Source: Pseudomonas lundensis | GTDB lineage: Bacteria > Pseudomonadota > Gammaproteobacteria > Pseudomonadales > Pseudomonadaceae | Direction: 5' to 3' | DNA length: 64,000 nucleotides | Assembly (NCBI RefSeq): GCF_001042985.1 | Contig: NZ_JYKY01000013.1 | Span: 62,001 to 126,000, forward strand | The notes under the pieces: generated by a model | Told to the model about the DNA's origin: nothing | Database searches by the model: none | What the model saw: the letters and a program-made list of their open reading frames with translations, nothing else | Program-made: the position numbers and the translations under genes | Part shown: positions 57,957-64,000 of the stretch, piece by piece | Layout of the letters: every line of letters starts with the position of its first letter | Numbering within the stretch: the stretch's first letter is position 1

Positions 57957-58789
57957 GTTTTGTGGTGTTACTGCTGGCGATCCTGATCGAAAAATTTTCG
58001 GCCTTGCGTCAACGTCTTCAGCGCGACAGCGGCTGGGTGCGAGAGCTCCACAAGCTGGAGGCGTCGACCCGTCTGGCAAACAGGCCGTGGTGGGTATTGG
58101 TCATTCTTGTCCTGTTGCCGGTGATGCTGCTGGGCCTGCTGCTGGTGGTGCTGGACCCTGTGGCGTATGGCTTGCTGGCCTTGCCGGTGCATGTGCTGGT
58201 GCTGGTGTTCAGCCTGGGCCGCGGGGATGTGTTGGCAGGGCTGGGGCCATTTCGCGACGCGTGGCGCCGGGGTGATTTGCAAGCGGCCGCCCATGTGGCC
58301 CAACGCGACATTGACGTGTGCGCCGACACTGGCGAGCAATTGCTGGAGAACGTGCAGGCGCACCTGCTGTGGCAGGCCTATCAAAGTTTTTTTGCCGTGA
58401 TCTTCTGGTACTTCTTGCTGGGCCCGGTGGCTGCGTTGAGCTATCGCTTGCTGGCGCTGGCGGTCGAGCATGGCAAAAATCCGGAGCTGGTTGAACGTGC
58501 CCAGCAACTGCGCCATGCCTTTGACTGGCTGCCGGTGCGCCTGCTGGCGGCGAGCTTTGCACTGGTGGGTAACTTTGCCGCCGTCAGCCGCGTCATGCTG
58601 CATGAGTTGCTGAGCTGGGACATCAGCGCCGCCCAACTGATCGACAAGGCCGGGTGCGCTGCGGCTGAAATCCCGCCCCCGCAGACCGGACCGGAAGGGG
58701 TTTCCAGCCTGGATGCGTTGTGGGAGTTATTGCTGCGCTCTGCGTTGCTCTGGTACGCCGGTTTTGCCGTGTGGACGCTGTTGCTCTGA
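57953..58789 (+). CDS. ampE: inner-membrane protein AmpE
   Basis: 278 residues with about four membrane segments (near 45-65, 70-85, 145-165 and 260-275). MSFVVLLLAILIEKFSALRQ and FAVIFWYFLLGPVAALSYRL are typical of AmpE/CobD-related sequences. It works with AmpD in the beta-lactamase induction pathway, with its exact role unclear. It is translationally coupled to ampD. Confidence 0.93.
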   Translation: MSFVVLLLAILIEKFSALRQRLQRDSGWVRELHKLEASTRLANRPWWVLVILVLLPVMLLGLLLVVLDPVAYGLLALPVHVLVLVFSLGRGDVLAGLGPFRDAWRRGDLQAAAHVAQRDIDVCADTGEQLLENVQAHLLWQAYQSFFAVIFWYFLLGPVAALSYRLLALAVEHGKNPELVERAQQLRHAFDWLPVRLLAASFALVGNFAAVSRVMLHELLSWDISAAQLIDKAGCAAAEIPPPQTGPEGVSSLDALWELLLRSALLWYAGFAVWTLLL

Positions 58790-58827
58790 TTGAATGCGCA
58801 CGGGCGCACACGGCTACGGGTGCGCGT

Positions 58828-59604
58828 TTACCAGCCAAACACAGCACAGGCATTGGCCGTACTGGCCTCGGCCAGCCGTTCGGGGCTTAGGTTCATCACT
58901 TCAGCCAGGGCTTCGCAAATAGCGGGCAGGTGCTCCGGGCTGTTGCGCTGGTTGGCGAACATGACCGGCGCCATGTCGGGCGAGTCGGTTTCCAGCACGA
59001 CCGTGTCCAGCGGCAAGTCAGCCAGCACCCTGCGCAAACGCAGGGCCTGCGGCCAGGTCGCGGCGCCGCCCAAGCCCAGCTTGAACCCCAGCTTGATGTA
59101 TTCGCGAGCTTCCTCCCGGCTGCCCGCGAAGGCATGAATAATCCCGCCACGTTGCAGCTTGAAGCGTTTGAGGGTGGCAATGACTTGCGCATGGCTGCGG
59201 CGCACGTGCAGCAGCGCCGGAAGCCGGAAGTCAGCGGCTAGCTGCAACTGGGCTTCAAACAGTGATTGCTGGCGTTCGCGGTCGAGCGCCGGCAGAAAGT
59301 AATCGAGGCCGATTTCGCCCACGGCACACACTTGACGTTGCCCGGCCAGCCGACTGAGCCATTGCCCGAGTTCAAGGACGTGCTCGGGGCGATGCGTGTC
59401 CAGATACACCGGGTGCAACCCAAACGCGGCATACAACTGACTGTCGGTTTGGACCAAATCCCACACCCGTTGCCAGTTGCTCTGATAAACGCCCAGCACC
59501 ACCATGCGCTCGACACCCAGCGCCCGACTGCGCGCCAGCAGCGGCGCGCGGTCGGCATCGAACACCGGGAAATCGAGGTGGGTGTGGGTGTCGATCAGTT
59601 GCAT
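58828..59604 (-). CDS. TatD family metal-dependent hydrolase
   Basis: 258 residues of the TatD/TIM-barrel deoxyribonuclease family: DTHTHLDFPVFD (metal site), AVGEIGLDYF, LLHVRRSHAQVIATL, IIHAFAGSREEA and VVLETDSPDM. Family members are 3'-5' exonucleases acting on DNA and RNA. It lies two bases behind the cra stop and is probably co-transcribed with it. Confidence 0.92.
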   Translation of the reverse strand: MQLIDTHTHLDFPVFDADRAPLLARSRALGVERMVVLGVYQSNWQRVWDLVQTDSQLYAAFGLHPVYLDTHRPEHVLELGQWLSRLAGQRQVCAVGEIGLDYFLPALDRERQQSLFEAQLQLAADFRLPALLHVRRSHAQVIATLKRFKLQRGGIIHAFAGSREEAREYIKLGFKLGLGGAATWPQALRLRRVLADLPLDTVVLETDSPDMAPVMFANQRNSPEHLPAICEALAEVMNLSPERLAEASTANACAVFGW

Positions 59605-59606
59605 GC

Positions 59607-60602
59607 TCAGGCCTGATGAATACGCTGCTTGAAGGTACGGGCAATGGCGTGAATGCCGGGCGCGTAGTGGTGTTCTTCAATGGCAGCCAGGGCGAGGTTG
59701 AGCGCTGTTTGGGCGATCAAGGGGTGCTGTTGGCCCATGGCATTGACCGGCAACGGCAGGAAGTCCAGCAACTGCGTGTCACCAAAGGTTGCCAGGCGCG
59801 TAGGTGCTGTGTGTTCCGGGTGATCGAGCAAGGCGTCAAACATGCCTTGCAGCAACACGTACGAGGTCGTGACCAACGCGTCAGGGAAATGCCCCAGACG
59901 TGCCAGTAACTCATCAATGATGCGTCGACCGCATTCGCGGCTGAACGCAGTCCCGTGCTCGATCAGCACTTCACCGTCAAAACCTTCCAGGGCTTGTTTG
60001 AACCCTGCCGCGCGGGCCTGGCTGACGCTCAGCTCTGGGCGTGCGCCGATCAACGCAATTTGACGCGGCATCGGCTGCAAAAGGCTGCGGGTCAAGGCCA
60101 TGCTGGCTTCGCGGTCATCGCTGATGACTGAGCAAAAGCGGTCTGCTGGCAACGTGCGGTCAATCGCGATGATCGGCATCCCCAGATCTTGCAATTGACG
60201 GTAGCTGTCGTCTTCTTCCGGCAAGCAACTGGCCACAAACAGGGCGTCGCAGCGGCGTGCACGGAACAGTTTGAGCAATTGGCGCTCACTCTCGGGCGCG
60301 TCGTCTGAGCTGGCGATCAGCAGTTGATAGCCACGGGCCCGGGCGCCTTGTTCCAATTGCTTGGCAATGCGCGCGTAACTCGGGTTTTCGAGGTCGGGGA
60401 GGATGAAACCCAGGGTGCGGCTGTGGCGGCTACGCAAACCCGCCGCTTGCGGGTTGGGCGTAAAACCATGTTCTTCAACCACAGCGCGCACCCGTTCCAC
60501 CGTCGTGCTGCTGATGCGTTGCTGTTCAGCCTTGCCATTGATGACATAGCTGGCGGTGGTCACGGAAACACCTGCCAGTTGAGCGATATCGCTGAGCTTC
60601 AC
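59607..60602 (-). CDS. cra: catabolite repressor/activator Cra (FruR)
   Basis: 331 residues with a GTG start and AAGGA upstream. LacI-type helix-turn-helix at the N-terminus (MKLSDIAQLAGVSVTTASYVINGKAEQQ in two parts, with RISSTTVERVRAVVEEHGFTPN hinge). The periplasmic-binding-like effector domain has TLGFILPDLENPSYARIAKQLE. In P. putida it responds mainly to fructose 1-phosphate and represses fruBKA. It is divergent from fruB, with its operator between. Confidence 0.94.
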   Translation of the reverse strand: MKLSDIAQLAGVSVTTASYVINGKAEQQRISSTTVERVRAVVEEHGFTPNPQAAGLRSRHSRTLGFILPDLENPSYARIAKQLEQGARARGYQLLIASSDDAPESERQLLKLFRARRCDALFVASCLPEEDDSYRQLQDLGMPIIAIDRTLPADRFCSVISDDREASMALTRSLLQPMPRQIALIGARPELSVSQARAAGFKQALEGFDGEVLIEHGTAFSRECGRRIIDELLARLGHFPDALVTTSYVLLQGMFDALLDHPEHTAPTRLATFGDTQLLDFLPLPVNAMGQQHPLIAQTALNLALAAIEEHHYAPGIHAIARTFKQRIHQA

Positions 60603-60942
60603 GCCGATAATTCCTTATTTTTTGTAGTACATGCCGACATTCTGGCCAATCCTACCCGATAAAGGCAGCCGACCAACGTCTGCCTTATCGCTACTGTATT
60701 TTTTTACTGCATCGTCTACCTGACGCGAGTCAATGCGACAGGTTGGGCTTCAAGCGCGGACGATTATGCAGTAACGTGCCGCATATTCATGATTAAACGT
60801 TTCAGCAAGCCTGTTTAATCGACGTAAGCCTCAGGTTGATGTGCTTGCCACACATCCGGTGACACACTTGGGGACGAGCGGCCTAAGCTGACTTAATTCA
60901 AAACAATACCGGGCGCCACGGAGCGCCAGGAAAGGAGAACGC
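60603..60942. promoter_or_regulatory. divergent control region cra / fruB
   Basis: 340 bases without a gene. A hairpin CGATA(A)AGGCAG / CTGCCTTATCG with one bulged A lies at 60657-60690 in the cra leader. The Cra operator lies at 60793-60804. A+T content is raised throughout. Confidence 0.6.
60793..60804 (+). promoter_or_regulatory. Cra operator of the fruBK(A) operon
   Basis: TTAAACGTTTCA is identical to the operator I recall for P. putida Cra at the fruB promoter. It lies about 140 bases before the fruB start. Confidence 0.85.
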
Positions 60943-63804
60943 ATGCTCGAGCTCACCATAGAGCAGATATCCATGGGCCAGACGGCTGTGGATAAGTCTG
61001 CTGCGTTGCAATTACTCGCCGAGAAGCTGGTCGCTGATGGCTTAGTGGCCGAAGGCTATCTGGACGGTTTGCGAGCGCGTGAAGCTCAGGGCTCGACCTT
61101 TCTGGGGCAGGGGATCGCGATTCCCCATGGCACCCCTGAAACCCGCGACCTGGTGTTCACCACCGGCGTGCGTCTGTTGCAGTTCCCCGAAGGCGTGGAC
61201 TGGGGCGACGGGCAAATCGTGTACCTGGCCATCGGCATTGCCGCCAAGTCCGACGAGCACTTGCGTTTGTTGCAATTGTTGACCCGTGCCTTGGGCGAAA
61301 CCGATCTGGGCGAAGCCTTACGACGCGCGAGTTCGGCCCAGGCCCTGCTCAAACTGCTGCAAGGCGCGCCTCAGGAACTGGCGCTCGACGCGCAAATGAT
61401 TGGCTTGGGCGTCTCGGCAGACGACTTTGAAGAGTTGGTCTGGCGCGGGGCACGTTTGCTGCGTCAGGCTGAATGCGTCGATAACGGCTTCGCCGCGGTG
61501 TTGCAGCAGGTTGAAGCGCTGCCGCTGGGGGATGGCCTGTGGTGGCTGCACAGCGAGCAAATGGTCAGGCGGCCGGGGCTGGCTTTCGTCACGCCCGACA
61601 AACCGATCCGCTACCTGGGCCAGCCGCTCAGCGGTCTGTTCTGCCTCGCCAGCCTGGGGGAGGCTCACCAGGCCTTGCTGGAGCGGCTGTGTGCCTTATT
61701 GATCGAAGGCCGCGGCCACGAATTGGGCAATGCCACCAGCCGCCGCGCCGTGCTTGAAGTCTTGGGGGGCGAATTGCCGGCCGACTGGCCGAGTGCGCGC
61801 ATCACCCTTGCCAACGCGCACGGGCTGCATGCGCGCCCGGCTAAAGTGCTCGCGCAGTTGGCCAAAAGTTTTGAGGGCGAGATTCGCGTCAGCATCGTGG
61901 GGGGCCATGAGTCGCCCGTGTCGGCCAAAAGTTTGAGCAAGTTACTGAGTCTGGGGGCCCGTCGCGGCCAGGTGCTGGAGTTTGTGGCCGAGCCGGGCAT
62001 TGCCAGCGACGCGCTGCCCGCCCTGTTGGCGGCCATCGAAGAAGGGTTGGGCGAAGACGTCGAGCCGTTGCCAGCCCTCAGCGAAGCACCCGCTCCTGTG
62101 GCGGACGTGGCGCAAGTGCTGAGCGCCCCGGCGCCCGGCAGTGTGATCAACGCCATCCCGGCCGCACCGGGCATCGCCATTGGCCCGGCGCATGTTCACG
62201 TGCTGCAAGTGCTGGATTACCCGGTGCGCGGTGAATCGTCCGTGGTGGAGCGCGAGCGTTTGCAGCACGCGTTGACCGAAGTACGTCAGGACATCGAAAC
62301 GCTGATTCAGCGCAGCCAGTCCAAGGCCATTCGCGAAATTTTCATCACCCACCAGGAAATGCTCGACGATCCCGAGCTGACCGATGATGTCGATAACCGC
62401 CTCAAGCAAGGCGAAAGCGCAGAAGCGGCGTGGATGTCGGTGATTGAAGCGGCGGCGCGTCAGCAAGAGGCGTTGCAGGATGCGCTGCTGGCCGAGCGTG
62501 CCGCCGATCTGCGCGACATTGGCCGCCGCGTGCTGGCGCAGTTGTGCGGCATCGAAACCCCGCCCGAACCCGATCAGCCTTACGTGCTGGTGATGGATGA
62601 AGTGGGGCCTTCAGACGTGGCGCGGCTCGACCCGGCGCGGGTGGCGGGCATTCTGACCGCGCGCGGTGGTGCGACGGCCCACAGTGCCATCGTCGCCCGT
62701 GCGCTGGGCATTCCGGCGCTGGTCGGTGCGGGCGACGCTGTATTGTTGCTGGCACCGGGCACGCCCCTGTTGATCGACGGTCAGCGCGGATGCTTGCACG
62801 TGGCGCCGGACGCTGAGGCCCTGCAACGCGCAACGCAGGAACGTGATAGCCGTGAACAGCGCTTGCAGGCCGCCAGCGCATTGCGCCATGAGCCTGCCGT
62901 GACCCGCGACGGGCACGCGGTGGAAGTGTTTGCCAACATCGGTGAAAGCAAAGGCGTGGCCAGTGCCGTCGAGCAAGGAGCTGAAGGCATCGGTCTGCTG
63001 CGCACCGAGCTGATTTTCATGGCCCATTCCCAAGCCCCGGATGAAGCCACTCAAGAAGCCGAATATCGCCGGGTTCTGGATGGCCTCAACGGCCGCCCGC
63101 TGGTGGTGCGTACGCTGGACGTGGGGGGCGACAAGCCGCTGCCGTACTGGCCGATTGATAAGGAAGAAAACCCGTTTTTGGGCGTGCGCGGCATCCGTCT
63201 CACGTTGCAGCGCCCGCAGGTCATGGAAAGCCAGTTGCGCGCCTTGTTGCGTTCGGCCGACAACCGCCCGCTGCGCATCATGTTCCCAATGGTCGGCAGC
63301 GTGGCCGAATGGCGCGCTGCCCGCGACATGACCGAGCGCTTGCGTCAGGAAATCCCGGTCGCTGACCTGCAACTGGGGATCATGATCGAAGTGCCGTCTG
63401 CCGCCTTGCTGGCGCCGGTGCTGGCCAAAGAGGTGGATTTCTTCAGTGTCGGCACCAACGACCTGACGCAGTACACGCTGGCCATCGACCGTGGCCATCC
63501 GACCTTGTCGGCTCAGGCCGACGGCTTGCACCCGGCCGTCTTGCAACTGATCGACATCACCGTGCGCGCCGCCCATGCCCATGGCAAGTGGGTGGGAGTG
63601 TGCGGCGAACTGGCGGCTGATCCGCTGGCCGTTCCCGTGCTGGTCGGGCTGGGGGTCGATGAACTGAGTGTGTCGGCGCGCAGCATTCCCGAGGTCAAGG
63701 CGCGGGTGCGCGAGCTGAGCATGGACCGTCTCAAAACCCTGGCCGCCGACGCATTAGGCGTGGGCAGCCCGGACGAAGTACGTCAATTGGTGGAAGCGCT
63801 CTGA
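60943..63804 (+). CDS. fruB: fructose PTS multiphosphoryl protein EIIA-HPr-EI
   Basis: 953 residues, AAAGGAG upstream. Three functions in one chain: EIIA (1-145) with H62 in GIAIPHGTPETR; HPr (about 283-370) with H296 in AHGLHARPA; and enzyme I (about 400-953) with H580 in GGATAHSAIVAR and the PEP-binding LRTELIFM, FSVGTNDLTQYTLAIDR and GVCGELAADP. It passes phosphate from PEP to the FruA permease, so fructose enters as fructose 1-phosphate. It overlaps fruK by three bases. Confidence 0.97.
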   Translation: MLELTIEQISMGQTAVDKSAALQLLAEKLVADGLVAEGYLDGLRAREAQGSTFLGQGIAIPHGTPETRDLVFTTGVRLLQFPEGVDWGDGQIVYLAIGIAAKSDEHLRLLQLLTRALGETDLGEALRRASSAQALLKLLQGAPQELALDAQMIGLGVSADDFEELVWRGARLLRQAECVDNGFAAVLQQVEALPLGDGLWWLHSEQMVRRPGLAFVTPDKPIRYLGQPLSGLFCLASLGEAHQALLERLCALLIEGRGHELGNATSRRAVLEVLGGELPADWPSARITLANAHGLHARPAKVLAQLAKSFEGEIRVSIVGGHESPVSAKSLSKLLSLGARRGQVLEFVAEPGIASDALPALLAAIEEGLGEDVEPLPALSEAPAPVADVAQVLSAPAPGSVINAIPAAPGIAIGPAHVHVLQVLDYPVRGESSVVERERLQHALTEVRQDIETLIQRSQSKAIREIFITHQEMLDDPELTDDVDNRLKQGESAEAAWMSVIEAAARQQEALQDALLAERAADLRDIGRRVLAQLCGIETPPEPDQPYVLVMDEVGPSDVARLDPARVAGILTARGGATAHSAIVARALGIPALVGAGDAVLLLAPGTPLLIDGQRGCLHVAPDAEALQRATQERDSREQRLQAASALRHEPAVTRDGHAVEVFANIGESKGVASAVEQGAEGIGLLRTELIFMAHSQAPDEATQEAEYRRVLDGLNGRPLVVRTLDVGGDKPLPYWPIDKEENPFLGVRGIRLTLQRPQVMESQLRALLRSADNRPLRIMFPMVGSVAEWRAARDMTERLRQEIPVADLQLGIMIEVPSAALLAPVLAKEVDFFSVGTNDLTQYTLAIDRGHPTLSAQADGLHPAVLQLIDITVRAAHAHGKWVGVCGELAADPLAVPVLVGLGVDELSVSARSIPEVKARVRELSMDRLKTLAADALGVGSPDEVRQLVEAL

Positions 63805-64000
63805 TGGCCAAGATTCTGACCCTCACCCTCAACCCGGCGCTGGACCTGACGGTGCGTGTGGCGCATTTGCAGCCGGGCGACGTCAATCGCAGCCAGACGA
63901 TGCTGACCCATGCGGCCGGCAAGGGCGTCAACGTGGCGCAAGTGCTGGCGGATCTGGGCCACACACTCACCGTGAGCGGCTTTCTCGGTGAAGACAATCA
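63804..64000 (+). CDS. fruK: 1-phosphofructokinase (5' part)
   Basis: Only the first 65 or so residues lie in the window. MAKILTLTLNPALDLTVRV and HAAGKGVNVAQVLADLGH are the PfkB-family N-terminus with the substrate loop. It phosphorylates fructose 1-phosphate to the 1,6-bisphosphate. The start overlaps the fruB stop (TGATG). fruA is expected beyond the window. Confidence 0.95.
   Translation, partial: MAKILTLTLNPALDLTVRVAHLQPGDVNRSQTMLTHAAGKGVNVAQVLADLGHTLTVSGFLGEDN

Overview
The window is a chromosomal segment of a Pseudomonas, most likely from the fluorescens/putida side of the genus. The evidence is gene content and order: ispB, rplU-rpmA-obg, proB, rpsT, murJ-ribF-ileS-lspA-fkpB-ispH, minor pilins, bamD, rluD-pgeF-clpB, a tRNA cluster, ndh, yacG-coaE-pilD-pilC, pilA, tRNA-Thr, nadC, ampD-ampE and fruR/fruBK. 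As I remember the P. aeruginosa PAO1 map, this runs parallel to PA4601 down to about PA4519, followed by the fructose PTS locus. Almost all of it is core genome. I see no prophage, transposase or CRISPR array.

Layout. 1-9.5 kb: 5' part of a MorA-type c-di-GMP protein, the translation throttle EttA, glutamate dehydrogenase, a short-armed GreA/GreB-like factor, and envelope proteins of unknown role (DUF4105, DUF3015, small lipoprotein) with a chorismate mutase. 9.8-16.9 kb: a LonH/AsrA-type protease, two proteins of unknown function (one a 610-residue lipoprotein), YqhA, FklB, a Fur-boxed small gene and YjdM. 17-30 kb: translation and envelope housekeeping (IspB, L21, L27, Obg, ProB, CreA, S20, MurJ, and the overlapping ribF-ileS-lspA-fkpB chain followed by ispH). 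30-34 kb: minor pilins and ThiO. 34-40 kb: BamD, RluD, PgeF and ClpB with a heat-shock promoter. 40.3-41 kb: tRNA-Asn, tRNA-Pro, tRNA-Lys, tRNA-Pro, then a run of hairpins. 41-45 kb: a glutamate acid-resistance island (gadC, glsA, gadB) between the tRNA cluster and ndh. 45-55.5 kb: ndh, small conserved genes, yacG-coaE-pilD-pilC, pilA, tRNA-Thr, an Ada-AlkA fusion with ogt, and nadC. 55.8-64 kb: a DUF1631 protein, ampDE, tatD, and the Cra-controlled fructose PTS (fruB, start of fruK).

Most unusual points. The type IV pilus loci are reduced compared with P. aeruginosa: no pilY1/pilY2 between pilX and pilE, no pilSR beside thiO, no pilB between pilA and pilC, and the FimT/FimU-like pseudopilin is inverted and carries Gln instead of Glu at mature position 5. 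The gad island sits in what looks like a tRNA-adjacent variable slot. The intergenic DNA holds a set of strong hairpins, three of which share a GCTGCGA stem core. Regulatory sites that can be read directly include an ANR-type box before ettA, a Fur box, an RpoH promoter before clpB, a stable-RNA promoter before the tRNAs and a perfect Cra operator before fruB. I did not find a convincing wholly new multigene system.
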